A stretch of 64,000 nucleotides of DNA from assembly GCA_963281255.1 (NCBI GenBank), contig OY725490.1, positions 496,001-560,000 of the forward strand. The letters run 5' to 3'. The first letter of the stretch is position 1. Each line of letters opens with the position of its first letter. The notes below the pieces were generated by a model. The model searched no databases, was not told the DNA's origin, and saw nothing but the letters and a program-made list of their open reading frames with translations. Shown here piece by piece: positions 23,301 to 34,936 of the stretch. This DNA comes from Aphrocallistes beatrix. Taxonomy: Eukaryota > Porifera > Hexactinellida > Sceptrulophora > Aphrocallistidae. The position numbers were made by a program, and so were the translations under genes.

Positions 23301-26300
23301 ATTTCATAACCTACGGAAATAAAATATTATAAAGTTATGGCACAATTTATCATTTTGTCCATAAAGTGGAATTTTAATTTGGTTTTGTTCACAAAAGATT
23401 ACTTATTACACTTGGGACTCGAAAATTGGTTGTCAATAGAGCAATGTTTCTAATAGGCCAAATCTACCATATTTCAAAATAGCTTCACTTCTCAAATATT
23501 CTACACTGCCTGAACAAAAGTATTCGTATACCCCATAATTCCCCATACAAATAGTTATAATACTGATTTATTGAGCTAGTCAAGGTATTTAATTGGTAAG
23601 AGATACACTCAATTTAACTTCATATTCGAATTACTCACTTTTTAATCTTTCAGCTTATTATAACTATTTGTATGGGGAACTATGGGGTGTACAAATACTA
23701 GGTAATACAAAGCATTTCGAGCCACTCAACGTAAATCAACCTGCAAGGATATGCTGATACGTGTATATCAGGAAGAGACCTGCTACAGTAATCTCTAATA
23801 TTTGCAAACTCACTTCTAATCGGAGGAATAGTAGCCGTTTGTGACTGAGGAGAAGTAGCATTACAGTTGCTAGCAGCTACACAGTAACTGTACTCTGCAT
23901 TCAGCAGTAGCAGTGTAGTGTGGGAGTATGATGCTAGTGGAGCGTTTATTGTGGCTATCTCCACTCCATTCTGAAACAGTGTGTGAGAGTTTGGTTGTGT
24001 TGGAGGAGTCCAGCTTATGCTGACTGTAACACTACAAGTTGTTGGATCAATTGTAGAGTTGGAAACTGATAGTAAGAAGGGAGTGACGGGAGGAACTGGA
24101 GAGAAATATAAATATTGATAAATATCCCAAGCAATATAGTACTAAGGTTTTAATGAATTAAGTAATTCTTATATTCATTATTGAAATAAATCAATACAAT
24201 TTCCCAGAACAATTTGGAAGTCCCATCTCATATAATCAGTTAAGAAGTGCCTTATGTTTGATAAACGATCCATTATCAAAGAAAAGTGCATCTTAATAAC
24301 TCCAGTGGAGTCTCCCAATTAGTCACATCGAAAAGTGGACAACCCATCAACAATGGACAAACCTCGTGGAGCGGAATGAATTTACCATATACATATATAC
24401 GTAATAGTTAAGCACTCTCCGAGGAGTCGACATCTCTCTACAACGGACAAGAGGTAAGTCCCGTTTTTTTCACTCTTCTATTGAGCTAATTTCTCGAGTG
24501 TCCCGTTTTACATTAAATTTCCCCATTATGTTCCGATTTTTTGTATTCTATGTACGTATAGTACTTTCCTATTCCGTCCCGCCATGTCTCGCGAAATTCA
24601 ACACTGCGTCTAGCTTTAATCGTGGCTCAGATTGGCATGTAAACCGATGTGTATTCGTATACTCTACTGTACTTACTAAGTTATACTGCATACCTGTGTT
24701 GCTATATCCAATAACAGAATTTCTATCCACTGTGTGTGCACACTGTCGTACTACTCGTAGACTCACTCTTATCTCAGCTGACACTCCAACATGAGTAGAG
24801 AAGCCGTGAGGAGTTAACTGTATTGAATGAGTCGTTACGGATGGTGGGAGACTGAATGTTGAATTATCTTCATACGACTCTGTAACACCTCCACGGGTAT
24901 ACGTGTAGAAAACTTTGAGGAAATAACCAATGAGAACCAAGGATGAAGGAATGCTAGTTTTCTATAGAACATTATAAGAAAGATAATGCATAATATTGCA
25001 TGGTAATTAGCATATGTATGTAGAAAACGAACCCATATAATATCTGCTCTATTAGAAGTCTGATTGTAGTTGATGGTGGTATTAGTGCTGTTGATCTCAC
25101 TACCTATAATGCATCATATGTAAATACAAGTGATCAATAATGGTTTTGTGTGGATATTATACAAGTGATGACTATAGAACATATGGATATATACACTACC
25201 TGGCCAAAAGTATTGGAACACATTCTAATGTGTGCTACCATGTGCCATAAGTGGTACAGGTGGCAGGGAAACGGGCCCATGGAAGGAAATCAACAAAAGT
25301 TTAGTGGAAGAAGTCGGAGGGACAGTTTCTATTGATATCACAATGTTTACACTTGTTTAATATTGTATTCGATGGGTTGTGCCACTTTAGCAAAAGTGGC
25401 ACACATTAGAATGTGTTCCAATACTTTTGGCCGGCAGTGTATACAACATCAGCATATGATGGTATATCTTAATAATGAAATATTATCGAATCATACAGGT
25501 TGTCATAAAAATTCAAAATAATTTTGAAAGATTTTTTTACAAACTCACCTTCATAATATACTACAATGTTTGCATTTGCAGCAGGTGATGCTCCGTTAGA
25601 GTTAACGGCCGCTATAGAATATGTATAATTAGTAATGAGTTGTAAAGTTCTTTTATCGACAGCAGTAGTGACAGAGGCATGTGTTCTATTAATCTCAATT
25701 CCATTCAGATACAGAATATAAGTGCTTATCGATGTGTTAGGGAGTTGACTGGAATCACTCCATTCAAGAGTCACGGTAGCTTCACAAGTTGAGGAGTTGA
25801 AGATATCGATAACTGTCAGATCACTAACAGCATTAGGAATAACTAGAAAATGAAATAATGGAGATAAACCAAGAAGTGGATATTAATAGGATCTTCTGTT
25901 CATTTATTGTATTGCCTTTTCTTCTGAAATTTCCCGAATTTACAGTTAAAGATCGAAGATTGTCTAAGCGTAATGATTGTAAAATCAGTAAAATCACTAG
26001 TCCGAAAAGGAATATTGCTATCGGGGTCTATAGCTAAAAAATTGAAAACTGTTGGAATCTAAGATATAACAAACCTATCGTTTCAACTTGTAATTCTTCA
26101 CTGATCGGCGTAACTCTCAGCTGAGTGAAGGCAAACATCGTGATGTAGTAGAGAGTATTCGGAGCTAGATCCTGCACTAGCACGTGGGCTAGCGTTGAAT
26201 CGATGTTTAGGATTGAAACATTACAGTTGAGAGACTGAGGATCTGTCTTGAGACAAATTCTGTAGTGATTTACAGCTGTGAAGTTGTAGGGAATCCATTG

Positions 26301-28057
26301 GATACTGACGCTGCTACCAGATACTGTGTCTGCACTCACAACTTCTACTCGCGGGATTGTACCTGTTAGAAATATATTTAATTTGATCCTGAATTTCAAG
26401 AGCAAATCTTCATCAGGAATTTGCATATTATTAAAAATAAATATTTCATTCATTTTATATACCAAAACTGAAAATAATGTGAATATAGGAAAATATATTT
26501 ATTGATATATCACTAGTATCTCAAAATCCCCACGTAGAAACGCTTCGGTACTATCGGAATGTCAGGTTTAAAAATCTTCGTAAATTCTAACATCAAAAAC
26601 TTACATGTCTTGTTGAAAATTTCTGAGATTCTCCCGAGAGCTTCTGTAAAATCAGAGAAAATAATCACATTCTCTTCATTCGGATCTGTTGCGATGGCAT
26701 TTAGTTGACTTAGTTCTATTGATAGTCCTAATCCCATTGCGATTGTAGTCACATTTGAGTCAACAAACAGCCTCCTTGATATATCTGCTAAATCAGATGC
26801 ACTACTCACTTCATCGCTTCCACCTGTAATCAGAACGAAAACCTTCCTAGAATCGGGGCGAATATTCGCGTTAGAAGGATTGAAGATGCTATTACGGACA
26901 TAATTCAGTGGTGCGGAAAGGCTTCCTCCTTCACCATCGAAGTTGACTGCATTTAATTCAGATTGCAACCCCGAGATGTCATTGGTTAACATTCGTACAT
27001 TGGCTACAATCTCTGTGAAGGTTAGGAACCCTGCATTTGCATCTCTACCAGTGTCAGTGAACTTCTGTAGCAAACTGTTGACGAGTTGTTTTTGTTGACT
27101 AAATTCCGTCAATGTCAAACTAGCAGAAGAATCCAATGCAAAGAAGATATCCAGTTTATCTGAACAGTCCAGCTGGGATCTGTAAAGATATTTTATAAAA
27201 AATTTCTAGGTGCATTAATTAGTTCGTTTCATTATTACATGTCAACCGTTTTCATTCTTTTAATGACTTAATTTTGAAAAGTGTCCTGTTTTTACAAGAC
27301 AAGTCTCCATATGTCTTATTTTTGAATTCATGCTTAATACATTCCTATTGCATCCCACCATGACCCACGAAATTCTACACCACGTCCTACTTTAATCATG
27401 GCTACAAGTTGGCATGTAAGTTATCATTCATAGATTTTTGGTAAAGAATTGTGCAAGTATATTTCACTTACAGTTCGGATTTTATAACTATCAGTAGGCA
27501 AACAATTATGCAACCACTTAGTAATAAATTTGTGATAACCCAACTTATCATGCAGATTCATTTCATGGAGCTAGAAGCTAAGTTCATAATAATTGAACAG
27601 TAAATACGAGCCACTTGCAAGCTTGTATAATATACAAAGTGATGGGGTAGCGGAACTTCCATACCTGGAATTTTCGTCCCCGGAACTTTTGTCTCATTAG
27701 AGACTAAGATAAACAGGTACTAATATGTAAGGAACGGAAAGTGGAGCTTTTGGAGTGGAGTTTGTTTGAAAAGAAGGGTGGAAATGAGGCATTTTGATTG
27801 AGAAATCAGTAAGTGCGAAAGGGACATTTCAGGGAACCAAGGACGAACTTTCCGGGACGAAAATTCCGGGGACGAAAATTCCAGGGACGAAAGTTCCGCC
27901 ATTCAAAGTGATACATTGTAAATGCAGTTGGAGTTAAGTTACTTTATTACAACATCTCTGAGTGGATATACAATACAACTTACTGCTGTGCTGTTGATGG
28001 CTGTGTCTGTATGATACTTAGCAGCAGGACAACTGTCAATATTGAAAATGTATTCAT
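20311..28057 (-). CDS. vWA / fibronectin III single-pass membrane protein, 16 exons
   Basis: Joined by hand from GT/AG borders. Exons: 28057-27984, 27179-26605, 26362-26075, 25842-25549, 25103-25033, 24961-24694, 24095-23814, 23310-23240, 23166-22893, 22657-22286, 22013-21732, 21178-21108, 21020-20753, 20654-20619, 20538-20413, 20348-20311. The sum is 3390 bases, 1129 residues plus TGA, with all phases compatible. Order: signal peptide (MNTFSILTVVLLLSIIQT); vWA with DIFFALDSSAS metal site and FVLITGGSDE; FN3 (exons 3 and 4); FN3-like (5+6); FN3 (7); FN3-like (8+9); an unassigned extracellular domain (10); FN3 (11); FN3-like (12+13); stalk; helix (GLVILFGSLWVIIFIGITM); tail of about 20 residues. 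A cell-surface adhesion or recognition role is inferred from the domains. Introns host several MITEs. The last small exons are the least certain. Confidence 0.85.
21362..21593. mobile_element. Probable mariner-type MITE in an intron
   Basis: Ends CAGGGTGCCAGTAATTATTG and GATTGG-like/GGACACCCTG in inverted orientation, with TA on the left but CA on the right. Lies in the intron between exons 11 and 12 of the vWA/FN3 gene. Confidence 0.45.
22707..22799. mobile_element. Small foldback in an intron
   Basis: Arms of about 31 bases (CAGTTATTATGTAAAATATC and its inverted partner GATATTTTACATAATAACTG) around a 28-base loop. Probably a tiny MITE. No clear target duplication. Confidence 0.65.
23505..23704. 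mobile_element. Tc1/mariner-type MITE, 3' end decayed
   Basis: TA then CACTGCCTGAACAAAAGTAT; inverted arms meet as CCCCATACAAATAGTTATAA and its complement. The right terminus has lost the last bases. Located in the intron between exons 7 and 8. Confidence 0.7.
24430..24650. repeat. Dispersed non-coding repeat in an intron
   Basis: Resembles 1300-1540, 4815-5040, 5305-5400, 27250-27420 and (inverted) 49084-49260. Shared motifs include TTCTATTGAGCTAATTT, TGTCCCGTTTTACAT and AATTCAACAC. Probably an old MITE family with diffuse ends. Confidence 0.55.
25194..25439. mobile_element. Tc1/mariner-type MITE, 246 bp
   Basis: Terminal repeats CACTACCTGGCCAAAAGTAT and, inverted, CACTGCCGGCCAAAAGTATT, flanked by TA on both sides (25192-25193 and 25440-25441). 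Located in the intron between exons 4 and 5. Confidence 0.85.
27644..27903. mobile_element. Foldback MITE with 9-bp target duplication
   Basis: Perfect 9-bp duplication CAAAGTGAT (27635-27643 and 27904-27912). Arms consist of repeated GGACGAAAATTCC-type units (left GCGGAACTT; right AAGTTCCGCC). A 9-bp duplication is typical of Mutator-like elements. Lies in intron 1 of the vWA/FN3 gene. Confidence 0.8.
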
Positions 28058-28642
28058 TTCTACCTACAAGAAACACAATTTCACAAATATACTGAAAAAT
28101 ACTATGCAGATATGAGTATGTGGACCTTATAATGTACCCATCACTCCGCTGAATTTAATTGGGTGTTAATCGTACTCGGGATACAACGCACCTCGGCTTA
28201 GTATGTACTCATTTCTCTGAACCAGAATTCATTTATTATATAGATTCCTATGTACAAGTAATATCAACTCGGTTAGTACGTACTTACGGATAGTACGTAC
28301 TTTTTTCCGCTTCCTGGAGGGGTACGTACTAACCGAGTTCTACTGTATATTTAAACGATATGGTTTTTGTTTGTTTTTTCGAATTGATCAGCAGGTCATA
28401 TGAATTTGAAAATTGGATGTACGTATGTGCTAAATGACGAGCCTACGATCAATTTTGTCTCTGCGAATTTTTAACATCTCTACAAAAAAGCAACATAACA
28501 ATATTTGATGGGTCTTCCGGATCCTTTTGGACTTCCAGACTATCCTTCAATTGTTTCACACGAAGCAACAAATTAGTTAATATTCAAGTCATACACCTGT
28601 TATTTCTTCCACATTAAATTTGGTTTAAGTTATATATATATA
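28058..28642. other. 5' flank of the vWA/FN3 gene with an inverted-repeat remnant
   Basis: Immediate upstream sequence presumably holds the promoter. At about 28180-28345 repeated TAGTACGTAC motifs end in CGAGTTCTACTGTA, resembling a pogo-type MITE terminus. No gene. Confidence 0.45.
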
Positions 28643-28720
28643 CAAGCGCGCTTCGCTTGCTTGCGCTGCGCGACTTGCGGACACTGCGTGTCCGCAGATT
28701 TACCCAGTGGGTGCTTGGGA
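28643..28720. mobile_element. Hairpin-rich element, terminal part
   Basis: CAAGCGCGCTTCGCTTG, then a perfect GCGGACAC-TGC-GTGTCCGC stem, then a degenerate third stem. The AT-rich body is absent. Confidence 0.65.
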
Positions 28721-28904
28721 ATATACGTCACTTTCTTGTTTTATACTAAGTACGCTGAATTGTCATTTGTCTACGGTTACATTAATGAAATCAGAACTGT
28801 AGCAGAAATTTTGTTTCGTAATAAATATAATTTACTTCGTACTAATCCTGAATGTAAGCTCAATTTGAATACACAAAGTTCACATTACTAAAGATTATTA
28901 TACT

Positions 28905-29285
28905 TAAATAATCAATTCCAGTCCATGTCGTTGAAAGTTATTTTATGATCGAATTGATTGATCGTAGCATATAACACACTTTAATTGTTGTTAACAATCA
29001 AATTATAGACTCGAAATAGCAGCATTCAATCATTTATATGAAATAGAATCGTGTGAATGGCATTATAAAAGGCTGGTAATTGATTGGTTCACATAAACCA
29101 ATGAATTTCAATCACAAATAGTTATTTGATTGTATGCATAAGTCAATACTATTTTATTCCAATGTATTTACATTATAAAATAATCGAATTTGATTGGTCA
29201 GCACATTTTGTCCCCTATCTCGGCGAGGTGTGAACATTTCGCTTAGATCTTCGAACTTAATCCTAGATTCATCATTTGACACCTA
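28905..29285. repeat. Dispersed ~380-bp repeat, copy 1
   Basis: Inverted match to about 36075-36470 and a weaker match to 57110-57390 (landmarks CGAGGTGTGAACATTTCGCT, GATTGGTCAGCACA). Non-coding, with poly(A) of 19 at 29342-29360 just beyond. Confidence 0.75.
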
Positions 29286-29360
29286 CATGCCAATTTTCGT
29301 ATCTCTACGACTTGCCAATTCTTCAATCAATTCGGACAAACAAAAAAAAAAAAAAAAAAA

Positions 29361-29976
29361 TCCTAGAGTTTTAATAAATAAGATATATAATTCTAAAAAA
29401 ATGTTAACACAAGATCTTATTCAAACTGTTAATTTTTGAATTAGTGAAACTATTTGATGAGAAGAATCGCCCAAAGGGTAATTGGGTAAACACAAATTGT
29501 CAGCGAAACTGGAACGAAGAGTCACTTACATTAATTAAACATTAATTTAAAAAAATTAAACCTGATTGTATCTAAATTTGTAATCTGATATATTACATGT
29601 GTTTTTATCTGAAATGAATCCTAAATTTCCTCATGATATATACCACACATATGTATATCAATAATCCACTAAGTACGTATATATATTAGATAACCTGTTA
29701 GGATGACTTCACTCTGTCTTCTCTCTTATTCTTTGATTTTGAAGTTTTTATATTTTCAGAAAAATTTAAGCTATTTATCCTAGTGAATTGAATGCAGATG
29801 GATTGGCCCAAGTGTATTTGATAACTAATATGACTCTACTTTCTATCTGATTTGATAGTATCACAATCAACTATAGCAAACTGAATTAATTATTAATTTT
29901 TAAATCTATTAGAAGTAGATTAATGTATGCATGTAGTATATCTATATAGTAGGAAGCATAAATTAAACGAATTTCG
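29361..29976. other. Intergenic, nothing recognised
   Basis: AT-rich, no supported gene or repeat match. Confidence 0.45.
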
Positions 29977-30438
29977 AAATAGCCTGGCCAAAAGTATTGG
30001 AACACCATTCACTTTGAAGTAAAATGGGTCTATCTATTGGGGTTAATTAATTAAAACCACCAGAGTTAGGGAAATCTAACAGCAATTTCTAAACCTACAC
30101 ACTCGAATGAATAAATTTAAAAGATTCCTATACATCAATCCTTTCCAAAGCGTAATTACTAGCACCTGCATCACTTTGTGCCACTTGTTATGACCATTAT
30201 ATAATACGGGAACAAGTGGATCAAAGTGGCACAAACGATGTTAATTACTTTGAATTAAGCTTAATCGATATATAGAAAACTTCTAAACTGAGTAATTCGA
30301 GTGCTTAGATTTCGAATTAGAAGTCAGATTTTCAGTAGTTGTCGTGGCTATAATGAATTGGCCTCCATGGAGAGACCCATTTAGCAACTATATATGATGT
30401 GAAGCAATATGGTGTTCCAATACTTTGGCTAGGCAGTG
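29977..30438. mobile_element. Tc1/mariner-type MITE, ~460 bp
   Basis: Terminal motifs GCCTGGCCAAAAGTATTGGA and, inverted, CACTGCCTAGCCAAAGTATT with GGAACACCAT inside each arm. Related in its ends to 25194-25439 but with a different interior. The left tip is eroded, so TA flanks cannot be confirmed. Confidence 0.7.
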
Positions 30439-31118
30439 TTTATCTATGTAACGAATTGATGCGAAATCTACATTTGGACTTGAACCTTGTTTGCAAATGG
30501 GGGAACTCCACTGTTTAAAGAGATCTCAACGACTAATAGAGCGTATTTATATCTATAGATTGTCATACGGTAATGATGTGAATACTCAACCATATGAATA
30601 TAATATATACACTTATTATCACACCCCCATTTGGCGTTGTAATGATGAGGAGTATTCGTATGTTAATATTTTTATTTATCTAATATTTTTTGCAAGAATA
30701 TACCATACAACGGAATGTGGCTTAATAGTACAATTCCAGACAAAAAGCTAGGTTTAATTGGTTACTACGTTCAGAATCTTGTTGGTTCATTGCGATATAA
30801 TGGTTGCTATCGCCAATAAATAATCTGAATTATGGAATCATGGCTTACGTAGAGTGGTTTATAATTGAATTCCTAAGTGATTCTAAAATAATTTTTAGGT
30901 GAATAATAAAAATATAATTTGGGAATTTAGGTTACCATATCTTGCCACAGTTCAAGTTACTAGAATTACATATGATATCTTGCAACTTTTCAAGGACATA
31001 AACAACAGTCATATGATATCTCACATGCACAGAAACAGCACAGGAGAATTAATATCAAACCACACTCATTATACTTTCTCTAAGTAACAATGACTACAGC
31101 AAATCTACAGTTACTGAT
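30439..31118. other. Intergenic, nothing recognised
   Basis: Open frames here are short, AT-driven and unlike any family that I know. Confidence 0.4.
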
Positions 31119-31512
31119 ACACTAAGGAATTAGCTAGGACCGCAAGACGCTCCTGTAGGAAGGCTTTCATCTAGGCGTACTGGGCGCGGCTAGAGGCGCA
31201 TATTTGATCCTATGGATCATAATTAAGCGTATGATTTTTTTGAGGCTAGGCGTGCGGCATAAAACATATATAAAATATTGTGTAAAAATGAGTCTAGGCG
31301 CGTAGAAATCCATTTAGGCGTATGATTTTGGAAAGCTGGATGAAACCCTGCCTGTAGGTGTATGATTATAAGCTCGAAAGTGTTTAGGAGCGTGAAAATT
31401 TAGAATATTCCCCAATTTACCCTACATTCTAATGTTATTTATCGATTTAGGCGTATGATAATGTATGGGTTGAGACAAGGAGCGTATCTCTGGAAGGCTG
31501 TATAATACCCTG
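31119..31512. repeat. Dispersed element interrupted by a MITE
   Basis: The outer sequence (AAGGAATTAGCTAGG at the left; TTTAGGAGCGTG and GGCTGTATAATACCCTG at the right) matches 63021-63215 in inverted orientation. A younger MITE at 31160-31350 splits it. Confidence 0.6.
31160..31350. mobile_element. hAT-type MITE nested in another repeat, 191 bp
   Basis: Ends AAGGCTTTCATCTAGGCG and GGATGAAACCCTG with perfect 8-bp duplication CCTGTAGG (31152-31159 and 31351-31358). Same family as 49994-50209. Confidence 0.85.
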
Positions 31513-31924
31513 GAGTACACTACGATATTCATCTATTTTGGCTCAAGCTACAATCCATTGGGTGTACTATCTCATTATTATTTCTCTATACGTTCTTATG
31601 TTCTTAAAATAGAATGGACATAAATTTCAATACGCCTAAATTGACATGTGGGCTGATATTGGTGTGGGTAAATTCCAATATTATACAATGTCAACCTACA
31701 TTATTGCCCAATCAACTTCAGACTACAGAATACTACACAACATCCTGCTACAAGAATAAATTAATATTACTAAGCATGACTGATTAGAAAGTGTGTTCTT
31801 AGTCAGTTTTATTTGACACAGTACGTTATTGTGCAATAGCTCTGTGGATGATACTGTGTGTGGAAGGCATTGTCTAATACAGAACTGTACACGAATTAGA
31901 GAATAATTGCTATATGAAATATTT
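31513..31924. other. Intergenic, nothing recognised
   Basis: No supported gene. Confidence 0.4.
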
Positions 31925-32328
31925 CAAGGTCGCAACCGAATAGTTCAATTTTGGCTAGACCAAATACTATTAGGCAAATAGCTGATATTCGATTGGGTAT
32001 CAGTATTCGTATTCGGTTAGAGTGACTGAATATCAGTATTCGTATTTGGTTAGTGAATATTCATGGATATTTATATCCGGTTCAATCGGTTTCAACCTTG
32101 GTTATAATATATTTTATAACTAATTTACCTATCATATCCAGTCACTATCTGTAAAATAGGTCAACATATACAGTACTATAACAATTCACAGTCCTTTATT
32201 AAAGATAATTTATTTCAGCTGGCGCAGTATTAGGATTTATGAAGTACCGAATATTATCAGTATTCGTATTCGGTTCAGGAACTATTCATGAATACTGATA
32301 TTCGGTCCGTTTATCGGTTTCAACCTTG
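31925..32328. mobile_element. hAT-type MITE, 404 bp
   Basis: Ends CAAGGTCGCAACCGAATAG and CGGTTTCAACCTTG, perfect 8-bp duplication AAATATTT (31917-31924 and 32329-32336). Interior repeats of ATCAGTATTCGTATTCGG. Same family as 61093-61245. Confidence 0.88.
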
Positions 32329-32749
32329 AAATATTTTCATGTCCAATCCAAATCAAAACAAAAGAGATTCTGTCGTTCAATATACGTATGTATATATTTC
32401 CTTAAATATAATTAATTTCATCGGCTATACAGTCGAAATCGGGCTTTCTTACACCAGGTTATTTTATCTCATCATTTTTTTTGTCATCAAATCTTCACAG
32501 TATAAATTGTTTCATTCTTGTAGTTTCATTATAAAATATTTGGATATTTTGTCCATCGTTTCCTTTTGTAGCCTAGAAAGTGTAATCAAATGGTCAAACA
32601 AACAATTTCGACTGTGCTATTTATGTATCCAATCCCAAACTGTTAAAATGAATTGACTCCCCCGGATAGTATATCTCTGAATTTGAGTTGATTTAATTGC
32701 TTAGTGATTGAGGTCATCTCTGAATTTATTTATCTAAATTAAAATTTAT
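32329..32749. other. Intergenic, nothing certain
   Basis: Contains a CAGTCGAAATCGG motif (about 32430) like the terminus of the MITE at 44504. No gene. Confidence 0.4.
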
Positions 32750-33085
32750 TTATTGTACATAAAATAAACGTCTCGCAATCAACATAGTGGTTTATATGTA
32801 GATTGAGTAGATTAATATTATCTCTATTATCTTCATGGAAGTTTGAAAATGCTTACAAACCACACATTTGATGTATGTAGCTAGAATTACAAGTAAACCC
32901 TCTTCAAAGAACAAAACAAGCTAAGTAACCTACCTCAAGCAGTACCATATTCCAATGCTGGGAGTATTGTATTTGAATTTAGGATTCATCCACCTTAACT
33001 TACCATGTATGATTCAAGTTCGACCAACGCAACAATTGCATTCCACAAAACCTTTTATGTAGAAAAAGATGTTTTCAACCATGTT
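32750..33085 (-). repeat. Inner arm of the mirror-image arrays (right)
   Basis: Inverted match to 18060-18347 plus 18942-18985. It carries the uninterrupted target site of the MITE at 18348. Confidence 0.8.
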
Positions 33086-34054
33086 GTGAGAAACTTCAAT
33101 GAACACAACATTGTTGAACTTTGTATGGTAGAATAGAACTTTGTTACCACAACAATGTTGATTGTTGCAAAGTTGCATGCATCATTTTTCCTGAAAGTGT
33201 GTAGTGTTCTATTTTTATAGCATGGGTTCCATTTAATGCGTAAAATACAAAAGTCGTGTTTAGCTTAATGACCTTCAACGACTAACATAAAGTATTAGCT
33301 ATGTAGGTTCTCATACTTAGATGACAATGATGTAGATATATAATGAGTTGCTTACAAATGTACATGCAGTATATGCACCTACTTCCATTCCTCTGATATT
33401 TTAACGTGGCTGACCATCTTAATATGTGGACCGACATTCCAACATTTCAATTGTCCAAGTACCTTCATAGAATTTTTACATTAAATATCTTGATAAAAAT
33501 AACACTACAAGTAGATGAAGTGCTTAGAGTATGGTTATAATGAAATTCTTCAGAAATTGCTAGAATGTTCTTATACGTAAATAAAAGCTTTGTTGAATTA
33601 ACTCAAATATAGAATAAAAAGTAGAAATGATCTTAAGACTGTCAGATAATTATGTACTATAATTACTGAGAAGTGTACTTAATCAGAACCCAAATACTAG
33701 CACAGAAATGAAGCAACTTATATTTGTGTTACCTAAATTGTCCAGCTGGTTCAATAATTTACCTTAGTTTTAAATCTATGAAAAGTTAAACAATTGCCAA
33801 TATAAATTGAAGTGAAATTTCAGCTTGTATCCCCTTAATTTGAACTGAACTCTCTAGTAGACAATGTTTTCATAAAATTCTTGACAATTGATTGATTAAA
33901 CCATGACTATAGTATTATCTAGTCAAACGCTAATTCTCAAATTTATCACAGTAAAGTTTATACAGTCCTACAGGTATATATGAATGTCAGGATGAACGCT
34001 TTAAGAATATAAAAGTATTTAATTAATCCAAACAAATGGAACAGAAAATCAATA
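33086..34054 (-). repeat. Family A downstream module, copy 4
   Basis: 3' flank of the 34055 gene. The stretch 33290-33900 is the inverted match of 11126-11690 and matches 37840-38450 directly. About 33085-33190 holds TGTTGTGGTAACAA-like direct and inverted motifs absent from the other copies. No gene. Confidence 0.65.
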
Positions 34055-34936
34055 TTAAGAAAATACTACAAGCAATCGAGTATAATTGTTTCGATACACA
34101 AGAACTAATTTCATATTGCTATTAAAGGCTATTGCTTCTGGATAATGGCATCGTACCGCTCTATCGAAATGTTCACCTATTATGTATACGAGTGTGCCAT
34201 TTTGCGAAAATACCTTAACATTATGAGCTACACCATCCATGATAATAAAATTCTCATCAGCGTCAAAGCAAAAGAAGAGAGGATTAGAATGCTGCATTCC
34301 AATACTCCCACAGGTAGCGAAGGAATGTGATATCTCACCAGCAAGTGTGAAAACGTGGACATCGGGAGAATCGACGCAAAGTACAAACACTAGTTTTGAT
34401 GTGATTTTAACGTCACGAGGTTGCTTCATGGAACTGTGCGAGATATGACGTTGGTACTGCAAACGGCTATTCAAGACTTGAATTCGGTGGTTGAACCGAT
34501 CTGCCACAAAGATGTCTCCCTCTAGAGAGACTGCCAGCTGTCTCGGTTGTTTGAACAGTCCAACACCAGACCCTTTCCCAGCACTGCGATGGAGGTACTG
34601 AACGTAGTTTTCCTCTTGAAACCTGAAATGGAACACGGAATGTTCCCATGTTTCAGTCATGTAGATGTTGTCCTTATAAATCGCAATACCCCATGGACTT
34701 TTCAAATATGGATTTGAGAATGTTTTTAAGAATTCTCCTTCCCCTGTGAAGACTGTCACAGATGGCAGTTTCTCGAATACGATAAAGATGTTGTTGGTTC
34801 TAGGATCGACTGCTATACCTCTACATTCCTCAAACGTCCTAAAGCCTATATCTGCTATGGTCAAATGCAGATACATGTGGGAGGGATGTGTCTCAGTATT
34901 GTCTAATGGGACTTCAGGAAATCGAACGATGGCCAT
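34055..34936 (-). CDS. Six-bladed NHL propeller, family A copy 4
   Basis: Intact, 293 codons, from ATG in the conserved AAGAGGATGG context. Six blades as in copy 1. Differences cluster in blades four to six (SKLVFVLCVDSPDVHVF; FDADENFIIMDGVAH; YPEAIAFNSNMKLVLVY). The tail LLVVFS resembles copy 3 (16985), its mirror-image partner. Single exon, no extra domains, function unknown. Confidence 0.85.
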   Translation of the reverse strand: MAIVRFPEVPLDNTETHPSHMYLHLTIADIGFRTFEECRGIAVDPRTNNIFIVFEKLPSVTVFTGEGEFLKTFSNPYLKSPWGIAIYKDNIYMTETWEHSVFHFRFQEENYVQYLHRSAGKGSGVGLFKQPRQLAVSLEGDIFVADRFNHRIQVLNSRLQYQRHISHSSMKQPRDVKITSKLVFVLCVDSPDVHVFTLAGEISHSFATCGSIGMQHSNPLFFCFDADENFIIMDGVAHNVKVFSQNGTLVYIIGEHFDRAVRCHYPEAIAFNSNMKLVLVYRNNYTRLLVVFS

